Source: Candidatus Manganitrophus sp. (lineage in GTDB: Bacteria; Nitrospirota; Nitrospiria; SBBL01; Manganitrophaceae). Taken from it: a stretch of DNA of 64,000 bases. Shown here one piece after another: positions 1 through 10,161 of this stretch (position 1 is its first letter; each line of letters starts with the position of its first letter). Position numbers and translations under genes: made by a program. Location of the stretch: positions 3,306,001 to 3,370,000 of the forward strand of contig CP114561.1 of the NCBI GenBank assembly GCA_028865235.1, in the 5' to 3' direction. The notes beneath the pieces are model-generated. The model saw only the letters and a program-made list of their open reading frames with translations. It had not been told where the DNA came from and made no database searches.

Positions 1-31
1 GCGGCTCTCTTTGTCCGGTGTCGGTTTCTGA

Positions 32-396
32 TCAGGCGTGGACGATTCGGATTCCGGCGGCGCGGGAGATTCTTTTTTCATCCAACCGTTCCAGCCGGGC
101 CAAGGCGTCTTTCATCTTGACGCACCACTCCTCTTTCGATTCGCCCGATTGGCACTGCTCCCATTTTCCCTTGCTCTTTTCGGCCAGACCGACCAGGGTC
201 TGCATGCCGGTGGCAAGGGCGTTCAACGCTTCGTCCAGCGCCCGCTCGAGCCGCTCTGTTTCGGAGGGAGGCGGCTCCGGTTCTGCAGGGGGAGCCCCCA
301 GACCGGGAGATCGACCTGGCAGAGGATCAGGAAGATCACAACGAAGAGGGCCCATCGGCGTGATTTTTGGGAATGTTCTTGCTGAAAAAGAGCCAT
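32..396 (-). CDS. Small secreted hypothetical protein (frameshifted)
   Basis: I do not recognise this protein. The start at 396 gives a basic N-terminus and a hydrophobic stretch (WALFVVIFLILCQV) that looks like a signal peptide ending near PVWG. The mature part begins with a Pro/Glu-rich linker (PPAEPEPPPSE). An acidic/basic helical region of about 70 residues with two Cys (EQCQSGESKEEWC) follows. Signal and mature parts lie in different frames. One extra G in the run near 290-296 joins them cleanly, so this is probably a sequencing error rather than a pseudogene. The product would be about 121 residues and exported. No function is proposed. It is transcribed towards the window edge, and no partner is visible. 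Confidence 0.5.
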
Positions 397-558
397 CGCG
401 CCCTCGCGTTATTCAATCATGGTCAGATTCAATATACTCCTTTTTAAAGTGGGCCGACAAGAGGAAGGGGTGCAATTTGCCATGGCCGCATCCCTTGTTA
501 TTCCGAGGGAGATATGCTAAAGTCAGCCCGTTTTAAACGGTTGGCGTGATTGATAAAG

Positions 559-2777
559 ATGAAGAAATCCCATCCGAGCAGATCGACCTCCGCTTTCAGT
601 CTGGTCCCAGGAGCCTCTCCTCAAAGAGGGTATTCAGAAGAGGAGATCCTGGAGAAAGCGGTGAGAGTCGCCGATGGACGATGGGGGGTCGCGTTCGGGT
701 TCTTTATTACCTTTGACTCCGAACAGTCGGGTCCCCTCTGGATTGCGTCGGGTTCTCCTCTCAACGCGCGGCGGGCGGCGAAGCGCATCTTGGCCGACGC
801 GTCGCTCATCGATCAACTCCAAAAGAAAAGAAAGCCGATCTTCCGGGCCGACCCGAAGGCCCCCTCCGTTTTGATTCCACTTTCCCGAAAAATCGTTCCG
901 TTCGGCATTTTCTGCCTCATTCTCGAACGGGCGGTCTGGAATCGCGCCGATTTTGCGGCCGCGTCGGAAATCGCCTGGCAGGCTGGGACGGCGATTCAGA
1001 CCCTACGCCAATTAAGAGAGAAAGAACGGGCCCTCCTCCGATGGGATCGTTTCCGACGGATCGTTGCGGAAATTTCTGCGGAGCGGCAGCCGACATCCCT
1101 TTTTATAAAGATCGTCCGGCAGGGGATTGCGTTTTTGGGATTCGATTCGGGTGAAATCGTTCTTTGGGATCCGGCCCAGAGCCGCCTCATTGTTCAGGCT
1201 GCTGTGAACATGCCGGCCGGTTCCGAGAAGGCGACTTTCCGAATGGGAGAAGGGATCAACGGAATGGCCGCCCGGACTGGAAGGACGATTGTCTTACATC
1301 GGGAACGCGCTTCCCCTCCCTGGCCAAGGGCGTAAAGGCGCCCCCTATCAAGTCAAGGTCGCCTCGCCGCTCCGAATCGGAGGACGCACCCTCGGATCGC
1401 TCAGCCTCCAAGCCAAATCGGCCGCAAAGCGCATTTCGGATCAGGACCGATTTTTCCTAGAGGCTCTGGCGGATCAGGCGGCCATTGCCGTTGAGAATGC
1501 GCGGTCTCTCGATTTGAATCAAAAGGAACTGGCAGAAGCGGAGATGCTTCGGAGGACCGGGATCGAACTGAGCGCCGGGTTGGATCGCTCACGGCTCTTG
1601 GAGACGATCTTACATCGGGCTCTAACACTTTCCGGTTTGGACATCGGTTGGATCGCTCTCTGGAATTCGGAGCAGGGATGTCTGAAGATCGAGAAGGGGG
1701 TTCATCTTCCTCAGGCCCTTCTCGGGAAAAAAATCAAGATCGGGGAGGGGCTGGTCGGAAGGGCGGTTCAGGAACGGAAGGTCCTCTTCGTCGATCCCGG
1801 TCTAAAGGGAGGGGAGCCGCTTTGTGAAGCGACCCGCCAGCTCTCCTTGGAATCGGCCATTGCGGCCCCCATTCTCTGGAAAAGAGAATCCTCGGCGCCT
1901 TCTGTCTCGGCACGCGGGACCCGGATCGGCGCATTTTACCGCAGGCGCGCAAAACGGTAGAAGCGCTCTGCCAGCACGCAGCGCCCGCCCTGGCGAACGT
2001 TTCGCTTTTCGAGTGCTTCGCGGCGAGAAGGAACAGTATCGGCGGGATTTGGAGGCGCATCTGGAGGAGTTGAACCTGCTCCAGCAGGAGCTGGCCCGGA
2101 AGGAAAAAATGGCCGCCTTGGGGCAGATCGTCGGAAATGTGAATCACGAGCTCCGGCAGCCGCTCGAGGTGATCACCAACGCTGCCTATTATCTTAAAAT
2201 GCAGCTCGATCGGAATGAGATCGGGCCGATCAAAAAGGAGTTCGAGAGGTTTCTCACGATTATTTCGGATGAGTGCCAGTCGGCGACCGATCTGGTAAAC
2301 GAGCTGCTCGACTTCACGCGCAAAAAGGAAGCGGTGTCGATCCGGGTCGATCTCAACCAGCTTCTGGAGAGTCTCCTTCAGCGGGCCCCCCTTCCGGAGA
2401 CGGTCCGGATCAAGCGGCGCTTCAGCCGAAAGATCCCGATGGTGTTTATCGACCCGATTCAGGTCTCGCGCGCCTTGGGTAATTTTATTCTCAACGGGAT
2501 TCAGGCGATGACACAAGGGGGAACGCTCGAGGTCGCCACCCACCTGACGCGCAAGTCGGTGGAAGTCGTTATTCATGATTCCGGAGAGGGAATTGCGCCC
2601 GAGAACATGAGGCGGATCTTCGAGCCTCTCTTCACCACCAAAGCGCGCGGGGTCGGTTTGGGGCTTCCGCTCGCCAAGCAGTATATCGAGGCGAACCACG
2701 GCGAGATCAACGTAGAGAGCCGGGTTGGCATCGGAACCACCTTCCGCGTCTCCTTCCCCCGGCTTCAAGCCGCATAA
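559..2777 (+). CDS. GAF-domain sensor histidine kinase (frameshifted)
   Basis: A cytoplasmic hybrid-free sensor kinase of about 740 residues. Two or three GAF-type sensor domains fill roughly residues 25-480 (for example GEGINGMAARTGRTIVLH and KIGEGLVGRAVQERKVLF). A dimerisation/phosphoacceptor helix with NVNHELRQPLEVITN (His in the H-box) follows, then an HATPase_c domain with the G1 box DSGEGIAPENM and the G2 region GVGLGLPLAKQY. No transmembrane segment is visible. The ATG at 559 is chosen over the upstream TTG at 550. The reading frame changes near 1318, 1355, 1880 and 2025. The first three repair by adding one base to a short C or A run, so they are probably assembly errors. No response regulator is adjacent. 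The ligand and target are unknown. Confidence 0.8.
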
Positions 2778-2813
2778 TCAAAAATCCCAAAGACGTTATT
2801 CGTTATACGTTGT

Positions 2814-2857
2814 TCGTTATTCGTAAACGGAAAAGATTTACGATTTACGAATAACGA
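2814..2857. terminator. Inverted repeat between convergent genes
   Basis: A 14-bp perfect inverted repeat (arms 2814-2827 and 2844-2857, core CGTTATTCGTAAA) lies between the kinase stop and the convergent lipoprotein stop. A T-rich stretch follows on the + strand (about 2871-2880). It is placed to act as a terminator for either gene. Extra partial copies of CGTTATTCGT nearby (about 2794-2820) suggest a short repeat cluster. Confidence 0.5.
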
Positions 2858-2893
2858 TTCACGAATAGTGTCTTTTTCATTTCACGATTCCTC

Positions 2894-3855
2894 TCACGGA
2901 TCGACCGTGATGGCGGCCGACGCGATCGTTGTCGCGCCGTCCGGGTCGGTGACGGTCAACGTGGCGATAAACTCGCCGGGGCGCTCATAGGTATGGCGGG
3001 CGGTCGGCGCATAGAACGGCGGGGAGCCGTCCCCGAAATTCCAAGTATAAAAAGTGATCCACCCGTCGGGGTCTCCCGATCTCGTGCCGCTGAAGGCGAC
3101 GGTGAACGGCGCCTCCCCTCTCCTCGCGGTGGTCGTCATGAGCGCAATCGGCGGCGAATTGTCGTCGGTGACGGTCAGGATCGCCGACTGGCTGGGGGGA
3201 GCATTGTCCAACGGCGTGAAGACGGGAGGATCGGGAGGCGCGACCGTCACCGTGACGGCGGCGTCTCCGGGCGCCAGCGCGGTGGCGAGCCCGCGCTGAT
3301 CGACCGAGACGATTTCCGGGGCGCTCGAACTCCAGGAGAAGAGGATGCCCTGGAGCGTCCTGCCGTTGGGATCTTTCGCCGTCGCGGTGAACCGGGCCTG
3401 GTTTCCGACGAAGAGGATCCGGTGTGTGCTGGTTACCTCGATCGAGGCGATGGGGGGGGCTTCGGGCGGGACGACGACCGTGATCTCGGCGGGGTTGCTG
3501 ATGTCGTCGCCAAAAGAGGCCGTCAGCGTCGCCGTCCCTTCTTGGAGTCCCTTTACCCAGCCGTCGGAGGAAACGGTCGCAGCCGTCGGGTTGTCGATCT
3601 TCCAGACCAGGTTGATCCCGGTCAGCACTTCACCCTGACCATTGAGGACGGTCGCCAAGAATTGTTCTTCGACGCCGATACCGAGAATGGCCGAATTCGG
3701 CGTAATTTGAATCTTCGCAATGTCCGGGGGGGCCAGCTCCTGCAAGGGGGCGGGCCGGGGGAGGAGTCCTCGCCGCAGCCGATGAGAAACAATAAAAGGA
3801 CGAGGGGAGCGGCGGTCCTGAGCGATCTTATCATATCGCTTCGAAGTGATCTCAT
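2894..3855 (-). CDS. Lipoprotein with Big-like and PKD domains (frameshifted)
   Basis: A predicted surface lipoprotein of about 320 residues. The N-terminus has a type II signal peptide (APLVLLLFLIGCGED, lipobox Cys). Two Ig-like bacterial (Big_2-type) domains follow, seen in phrases such as ATVSSDGWVKGLQEGTATLT and VSVDQRGLATALAPGDAAVTV. The C-terminal PKD domain has the signature WNFGDGSPP, then HTYERPGEFIATLTVTDPDG. Such proteins usually serve adhesion or surface structure; the specific role is unknown. The signal peptide and the domains are in different frames, which join around the G/C runs at 3740-3765, so a consensus error is likely. The start at 3855 is the best upstream ATG; 3834 is an alternative. 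Confidence 0.65.
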
Positions 3856-4200
3856 CGAGTGACGCAGGCCGAATCGGTTCACGATTTTTTCCCTCGTAAG
3901 AAAGTTTACATTCGGTCGTAACGCTGCCGTGAGCAAGACTCACGGTTGAGAAAGAGCAAGGACGGTGCCGTTGATAAACGCCGAAAAGAAGCGATCGTTT
4001 GTTTCTCGCCAAGAGGGATTCCCCTTCTTTTGCAAATGAATTGCAAACCGCTTCACAGAGATGTTGTCACCCAACGGAAGGAGAGAGGGCTACCTCCAAC
4101 GGCGGAATTGCCGCCGGAGAACCGAGCGTCGTATCTTGAAAGGTAATACTTTGTAAAGGGAGAGGTTGACCTATTCTGAAGAGAGGACGGATCGGCCATT
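3856..4200. other. Intergenic region, divergent promoters expected
   Basis: About 345 bases between the divergently transcribed lipoprotein gene and the actA operon. It should hold promoters for both. I see no convincing -35/-10 or sigma-54 element, no hairpin with a T-tract and no coding signal. Confidence 0.4.
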
Positions 4201-4713
4201 ATGCGGAAGCGGGTTGGAATGCTGTTGGCGTTTTTGGTGATCGGGGCGGCGGTTGTTTTGGGTGCGATCTACGCTCAGACAACCGCCGACTTCACCGGTC
4301 AGGATCGTCAGCCGATCGCATTCAGTCATCAGCGTCACGCGGGGGAACTGCAGATCGACTGTCTCTTCTGCCATCGCGGCGCCCGCATCTCCCCCGCCGC
4401 GTCGGTCCCTTCCGTTTACCTCTGCATGACCTGCCATCGCTCCCTGAGAGAGCAGACCCCGGAGACGGAAAAGCTGCTCGCCTATTGGAACGACAAGGAG
4501 CCGATCCCCTGGATCCGGCTTCAGCGTCTTCCTGATTTTGTCCAATTCACGCATGAAATGCACCTGGATGCCGGCTTCCAGTGCGCCGACTGCCACGGGG
4601 AGGTCGAGCGGATGTCTCAAACGCCCCGGGCCGCCACCTTTGAAATGGGGTGGTGCATCGACTGCCATGAGCGCAACGGGGCCTCGCTCGACTGTTTTAC
4701 CTGTCACTATTAG
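4201..4713 (+). CDS. actA: Pentaheme cytochrome c subunit of alternative complex III (ActA)
   Basis: A membrane-anchored periplasmic pentaheme cytochrome of 170 residues. An N-terminal hydrophobic helix (MLLAFLVIGAAVVLGAIYA) is followed by five CXXCH motifs: CLFCH, CMTCH, CADCH, CIDCH and CFTCH. ActA of alternative complex III characteristically carries five c-type hemes. It is the first gene of a tight + strand operon with molybdopterin-like, iron-sulfur and NrfD-like subunits, which confirms the assignment. In the complex it relays electrons from the quinol-oxidising, iron-sulfur-containing module towards the monoheme subunit or an oxidase. The ATG at 4201 directly precedes the basic residues of the signal anchor. 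Confidence 0.9.
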   Translation: MRKRVGMLLAFLVIGAAVVLGAIYAQTTADFTGQDRQPIAFSHQRHAGELQIDCLFCHRGARISPAASVPSVYLCMTCHRSLREQTPETEKLLAYWNDKEPIPWIRLQRLPDFVQFTHEMHLDAGFQCADCHGEVERMSQTPRAATFEMGWCIDCHERNGASLDCFTCHY

Positions 4714-4725
4714 AACGGATCATTG

Positions 4726-6910
4726 ATGGATTTAAATCGGCGCGATTTCTTGAAAGTCATCGGTTTGGGCGCGGCGGGGTCGGCGCTTCCCGGATGCGGG
4801 GGAGAGACGGCGAAGCTGATCCCCGCTGTTTTGCCGGATGAGGAAATCGTTCCGGGGGTGGCCCACTGGTACGCCTCGGTCTGCCGGGAATGCGAGGCGG
4901 GGTGCGGCATCATCGTCCGGGTGATGGAGGGACGGGCGAAGAAGATCGAGGGGAATCCCGACCATCCGTTGAATCGGGGAAAGCTCTGCGCCCTGGGGCA
5001 GGCGAGCCTGCAAGGTCTCTACAACCCCGATCGCATCCGCGGCCCGCTCCAGCGCGACGGCGAACGGGGCGAGGGACGTTTCAAGCCGATCCCTTGGGAA
5101 GATGCCATGTCGCGCTGGGTGGCGGCGCTTCAAAAACATCCGGACGGCGCCGTTCTGATCAGCCGGCCGGTCCCGGGAACGCTGGCCGGTCTCTTCTCCA
5201 CCTTCATGAAGGAAATTTCGGGAACGGTTTTCTTTTATGAGCCGTCGGCGGAGCGGCCGTTGCGGGCGGCGAATCGGAAAAGTTTCGGGATCGATTTTCT
5301 CCCCGACTACGATCTGGCGAACACGACGCATCTTCTCTCCTTCGGGACGCCGTTTCTCTCTCATTGGCTCTCTCCGGTTCACTTCGGCGGGGCTTATGGT
5401 CGGATGCGCCAGGGACGGCCGGCGGTCCGGGGCCGGTTCGTTCAGGTGGAGCCGCGTCTTTCGATGACGGCCGCCAGCGCCGACCGCTGGGTCCCGATCC
5501 GCCCCGGAACCGAAGGACTTCTGGCGATCGCGATCGGCCGGCTCATTTTGAAAGAGGGGCGGACGAATTTATCGAGGGAAGACCGCGGCCGCTTTGAGAA
5601 ATTTTATGATCCCTTTTCAATCGACCGGATCGCCAACGAAACGGGGGTGGCCGAAGAGGAGATTGTCCGGCTGGCGCGCGAGTTCTACACCGCCGCTTCC
5701 CCCCTGGCGATCGGCGGGGGGATCGCCTCGGAGCAGACCAACGGGACCGACACCTTGGTCGCGATCAATGCCCTCAATCTCTTGGTCGGGAACATCAATC
5801 AACCGGGAGGGATCCATTTCTTCCAGCCTTCCGGCTTTCCCGTTTCGAGCGCGGAGGTCGTCGGGGAGCAGGCGCTTCTTGATCTGAAGAATCGGACGAA
5901 GAAACCCTCCCGCGCCCTCTTGATGCTCTATCAATCCAATCCTCTCTACACCCTTCCTCCCTCGACGCAATTCCGGCAGGTTTTCGAGGAGGCCGACCTC
6001 ATCGTCAGCTTCAGCTCGTTTCTTGATGAATCGACCGCCATGGCCGATCTGATTCTCCCCGACCATTTTTTTCTGGAGTCGTGGGGGGATCATGTCACCG
6101 AGGGAATCGCTCCGGCGGTGGGGCTGGCGCAACCGGTGGTGATTCCGCGATACGATACCCGTCCGGTCGGCGATCTTTTCCTGAGCGCCGCGAACCGTAT
6201 CGGGGGAGGGTTGAAAGAGCGGCTTTCCTGGACCGATTTCAGAACGATGGTCCGGGAGCAGTGGCAAGACTTCTTCGCCCGCCGGCAACCGGCGCAGCCG
6301 TTCGATGCCGCGTGGGTCGAGGCGCTTCAAAGAGGGGGGCTGGTGGGAACCGGAGGGGAAGCCGGTCCCGATTTCTCAACGGGGGGCGCCGACCGCGCCG
6401 GAGCCGGCCCGGTTCGAGGGGAGCGAGAAGGAATTTCCGTTCCACTTCTATCCCTTTCCGTCGATGGGGCTCCATCAAGGAGAGGGGGCCAACCGTCCCT
6501 GGCTTCAGGAGCTTCCCGACCCGTTGACGACGGTCGTCTGGGGAAGCTGGGTGGAGATCAACCCGAAAACCGCGCAGGAATATGGATTGGCGGAGCGGGA
6601 TCTGGTCCGGGTGATCTCTCCGTACGGCGTGATCGAGGCCCCGGTGATCTTTTTCCCGGGAAATCCGCCCGATCTGATCAGCATGCCGCTCGGGCAGGGC
6701 CATACTTTCTACGGCCGTTATGCAAGGGAGCGGGGGGTGAATCCGCTGACCCTGCTGGCGCCGCTCATCGATCCCCCCTCCGGGGCGCTGGCAACCGGGG
6801 CCACACGGGTCCGGATCGAGCGGACCGGAAAAAGGGGAAGGCCGGTCCTGGTCGACCAGACGGCACAAGGAACAAAAAGACATCCTGAGGGAAGAGAAGG
6901 AGAGGCTTAA
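4726..6910 (+). CDS. actB1: ACIII molybdopterin-oxidoreductase-like subunit (ActB, B1 part; frameshifted)
   Basis: The large subunit, about 728 residues, of the complex iron-sulfur molybdoenzyme family. The N-terminus has a Tat signal (NRRDFLKVIGLGAAG). An iron-sulfur motif follows (CRECEAGCG, with a fourth Cys in NRGKLC), then the molybdopterin-oxidoreductase fold and a C-terminal dinucleotide-binding-like domain (PWLQELPDPLTTVVWGSWVE). In ACIII this domain generally lacks molybdopterin. In many ACIIIs B1 and the ferredoxin part B2 are fused; here they are separate genes. One frame change falls in a run of six Gs near 6335 and looks like an assembly error. The ATG at 4726 is preferred to the overlapping TTG at 4723. 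The gene abuts actB2. Confidence 0.85.
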
Positions 6911-7658
6911 ATGGTGGAATATCGAGATCAGAATGCGCCGCCGGGAGGACCGTATCAATGGGGAATGGTCATCGACCTCGACCGCTGCACCGGCTGCGAG
7001 GCGTGCGTGGTCGCCTGCTACGCCGAGAACAACATCCGGATCGTGGGCGAGGATGAAGCGGCCAAGCGGGCGGGCGGTCTCCTGGATGCGGATCGAGCGT
7101 TACTGGGAGGGCGGCGAGTACGCCGACCGCTGGAGGCGCAAGGTGGTGCCCATGCTCTGCCAGCACTGCGGCAACGCCCCCTGCGAGCCGGTCTGTCCGG
7201 TCTACGCCACCTATCACACGCCGGACGGTTTGAACGCGCAGGTCTACAACCGCTGCGTCGGCTCGCGCTACTGTGCCAACAACTGCCCCTATACCGTCTG
7301 CGCTACTTCAACTGGTTCTCCTTCTACGAAAGCTCGTACTGGGCCGCGCCGCTCATCCTCCAGCTCAATCCCGACGTCACGGTCCGCGCGGACAAGGGCG
7401 TGATGGAAAAGTGCACCTTCTGCGTGCAGCGGATTCGGGCCGGACAACAGCACCGCTCAGAAAGAGGGGCGAAGGGTGAAAGACGGTGAGGTGACCCCGG
7501 CCTGCGTCCAGAGCTGCCCCACCGAGGCGCTCGTCTTCGGCGACCGGAACGACCCCAAGAGCCGGGTCTCCAAGCTGGCCGAGAGCGACCGCGGGTTCGG
7601 CCTGCTGGAAGAGCTGGGAACAAAGCCGGCGATCACCTATTTGAAGAGGATAAAGTAG
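6911..7658 (+). CDS. actB2: ACIII four-cluster ferredoxin subunit (ActB, B2 part; frameshifted)
   Basis: An iron-sulfur subunit of about 248 residues of the DmsB/NrfC type. Four Cys clusters are visible: CTGCEACVVAC, CQHCGNAPCEPVCP, CVGSRYCANNCPY, and CTFCVQRI together with CVQSCP. It should carry three [4Fe-4S] and one [3Fe-4S] or similar centres and wire quinol oxidation in ActC to ActA. It starts one base after the actB1 stop. The frame changes near 7075, 7300 and 7460. All Cys motifs are intact in the joined reading, so indel errors are more likely than decay. The C-terminal stretch (GFGLLEELGTKPAITYLKRI) is typical of the family. Confidence 0.85.
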
Positions 7659-7741
7659 GGGCGCACCGATGTGTGCGCCCGCCTTTTGGTGAATTGATCC
7701 CCGTTTTAGAAATCGGGCGGACACGCAGGTCCGCCCCCTAC
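7655..7741. repeat. REP-like palindrome pair between actB2 and actC
   Basis: Two related GC-rich elements lie in opposite orientation. One is at 7655-7682 (begins GTAGGGGCGCACC). The other is at 7715-7741 (its reverse complement begins GTAGGGGGCGGACC). Each is itself a short palindrome (GGGCGNAC...GTNCGCCC). The first copy overlaps the actB2 stop codon. The layout resembles a REP/BIME unit and could form an mRNA stem that modulates expression across the operon. Confidence 0.6.
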
Positions 7742-7758
7742 GATTTAAGAACGAGGCA

Positions 7759-9131
7759 ATGGAAGCGAGAAAAGATTTCTTTCTGACAAAACAGAAGCGA
7801 GCCGGAGAGCGGGCCCATTGGGAGCTGATCCAGAAGGCGAACAGCGATCTGCTCGCTCCGATGCTCCGGACCGGCCCGGCCTACTACCTGATTGTTGCGA
7901 TCCTCGCCCTCCTGGTCGTGGCGGGGGCCGGCGCCTGGACCTATCAGATTCAGACCGGGATCGGACAGAGCGGGCTGCATTCGCCGATCTTCTGGGGGAT
8001 CTATATCGCCTCGTTTGTCTTCTGGGTCGGCGTCAGCCACTCCGGCACCTTCATCTCCGGGGTCCTTCGGATTTCAAACGCCGAATGGCGGCGGCCGATC
8101 ACCCGGATCGCTGAGCTGATGACCCTTTTCTCGGTCATCGTCGCCGCCCTCTTCATCTTCGTCCACCTCGGGCGGGTCTGGCGGTTTTATTACCTGATTC
8201 CCTACCCGAACCAGCGGGGGATCTGGCCGAACTTCCGCTCGCCGCTGATGTGGGACGCCGCGGCGATTTTCACCTACGCCACCTCCAGCTTGATCTATCT
8301 CTACATCCCGCTGATTCCCGATTTCGCCCTGATGCGCGACCGGGTGACCGGCTGGCGGCGGCCGTTTTACCGCGCCCTCTCGCTCGGCTGGCGCGGAACG
8401 CAGACCGAGTGGCGGTGGCTCGGGATGGCGATCCGGATCATCACGATTCTAATCGTCATGGTGATGATCTCGGTCCACTCGATCGTCGGGTTCGATTTCG
8501 CCGTCTCGCTCGTGCCGGGCTGGCACTCGACGATCATCCCCCCTATTTCGTGGTGGGGGCGATCCACTCCGGAATGGCGACGGTGGTGATGGGGCTTTAT
8601 CTCCTCCGGAAAACCTACCGGCTTCACGATTACATCCGGCTTGAGCATTTCGACAAGATGGGAAAGCTGATGCTCCTGATCACCCTGCTCTGGGGCTATT
8701 TCTACTTTGTCGAGCGGCAGGTGGTCTGGTTCGGCGGGATTCCGGACGAAATGACGGTGCTCGATTCGATCCTCTACGGCTCCTACGCCCCGCAGCACTG
8801 GGTGATGATTCTCTTCAACTTCCTCATTCCGCTGATCGCCCTGAGCATCCCCCGGTTTCGGCGTTGGCCGCTCGGGCTGCTCGTCATCGGCGTGATGATC
8901 AATATCGCCATGTACATCGAGCGGATCTTGATCATCGTCCCGTCGCTGGCGCACCCGCGCCTCGAATATGCCTGGGGGCGGTATTTCCCCTCCTGGGTGG
9001 AGCTGACGATCCTGGTCGGATCGTTCTCGTTTTTCCTGCTGCTGTATGTCTTGGCGATCAAGTTCGTTCCGATGATTTCGATCTGGGAGGAAAAGGAGGG
9101 GATCCTTCATGGCCGACACGAAGAGCGGTGA
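7759..9131 (+). CDS. actC: ACIII NrfD-like integral membrane subunit (ActC; frameshifted)
   Basis: A polytopic membrane protein of about 457 residues of the NrfD/PsrC family. It is the quinol-binding membrane subunit of ACIII. Many hydrophobic helices are visible (for example AYYLIVAILALLVVAGAGAW and FWGIYIASFVFWVGVSHSG). The Trp/His-rich loop VGAIHSGMATVVMGLYLLRK is typical. The C-terminal part includes GRYFPSWVELTILVGSFSFF. The frame changes at a C run near 8540 (IIPP/YFVV); one extra C restores it. The gene overlaps actD by 23 bases, which implies translational coupling. A second NrfD-like subunit (ActF), usual in ACIII, is absent from this operon. Confidence 0.88.
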
Positions 9132-9684
9132 AGGCACGACGAAAGGAAGGCCCTCGGGCGATCCCGAGAAGAGACGAAAAAAGGTGATCTTCGGCCTCTT
9201 CGAGCCGAAGACGCCGATGCGCCCTATTATCGACCGGCTGAACGAGATGACGTTTCCGCCGGGTGCGATCGAGATCTCCTCGGCGGTTCCGACTCTGGCC
9301 CAACCGGTCGGGGTCGGATGGGGGCGGCTCCATCTTTTTCATGTGACGATGATCGCGGGGGCGATCGGGCTCCTCTTCGGTATCTTGCTGGCGGGGGGAA
9401 CGGCGCTTCTCTATCCGCTTCGAACGGGAGGAAAGCCGATCGTCTCCCCTTCGATCGTCGGGATCATCTCCTATGAGATGATGATGCTTTTTGCGATCGT
9501 CACGACGTTCGTGACGATGGCTGTCCAGATCGTCCGGAGCCGCCGGGCCGGGGTGGGGTGCGACCCCCGCATCGACGAGGGGTTCGTCGGAATTTCGGTT
9601 CGGGTCGACCGGGAAGACCCGAGAAGCGGGCCGGTCCGGGATCTTTTTCAAGAAGCGGGGGCGGTGGAGGTGGAGACCGAATGA
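9109..9684 (+). CDS. actD: ACIII membrane subunit ActD (DUF3341)
   Basis: A protein of 191 residues matching the ActD/DUF3341 family. It has a hydrophilic N-terminal domain with FPPGAIEISSAVPTLAQPVG, then two transmembrane helices (about residues 85-110 and 125-145; for example MIAGAIGLLFGILLAGGTALL). A cytoplasmic tail follows with IDEGFVGISVRVD. ActD is a peripheral/anchoring subunit of ACIII of unclear catalytic role. The start overlaps the actC end, and the stop overlaps the actE start (ATGA). Position and family agree. Confidence 0.85.
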   Translation: MADTKSGEGTTKGRPSGDPEKRRKKVIFGLFEPKTPMRPIIDRLNEMTFPPGAIEISSAVPTLAQPVGVGWGRLHLFHVTMIAGAIGLLFGILLAGGTALLYPLRTGGKPIVSPSIVGIISYEMMMLFAIVTTFVTMAVQIVRSRRAGVGCDPRIDEGFVGISVRVDREDPRSGPVRDLFQEAGAVEVETE

Positions 9685-10152
9685 ACGTCCTGCGCTCGAA
9701 TCTTCTCCGCGCCGTCCTCTTCGTCGGGATCGCCTGGATGATGGCCCTGCCGGGGTGCTCCCGGGATATGGCGGAGCAGCCGTCGTTTCAGCCGCAGGAG
9801 GCCCCCCGTCTCCACTCGCCGGAGGGGAGCGTCCCCCGGAAGAGCCGGTCGGTGCTGCTTTCTCCTCCGCCGGAAACGCTCGACCGGGTCGCGCGGGGTG
9901 CGGCCCTCTTCGATATCAACTGTGCCCACTGCCATGGGAAGGTCGGATTGGGGGACGGCCCGGTCGGCCGCTATCTGGTCCTCCCCCTTCAATCTGCAGG
10001 CCGATCAAACACGACGCCGTCCGGCGAAGGAGATTTACGAGATCGTCACCGACGGCCGGATCGTGATGCCGGCCTTCAAAGGGGTCCTTTCGGCCGAGGA
10101 GCGATGGGCGGTGGCCTACTTCGTAAAATCGTTCGGGGGGGATCAAGGATAG
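9681..10152 (+). CDS. actE: ACIII monoheme cytochrome c lipoprotein (ActE; frameshifted)
   Basis: A periplasmic monoheme cytochrome c of about 157 residues. The signal peptide ends in a lipobox (MALPGCSRD), so it is likely lipid-anchored. The heme motif is CAHCH (in FDINCAHCHGKVGLGDGP), and the likely axial Met is in GRIVMPAFKGVLS. The C-terminus, EERWAVAYFVKSF, is typical of class I cytochromes c. The frame changes near 9990 in a C-rich stretch; the joined reading gives a continuous family-like protein. ActE is the usual electron exit of ACIII. It overlaps actD by four bases and is followed 9 bases later by the first CydA-like gene. Confidence 0.85.
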
Positions 10153-10161
10153 GAGAGCACT

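Noticed and set aside
4723..10152. Programmed frameshifting or pseudogenes in the ACIII operon
   Set aside because: Breaks sit in simple runs, differ from known slippery-site layouts, and similar breaks occur in unrelated conserved genes, so consensus error is the simpler reading.
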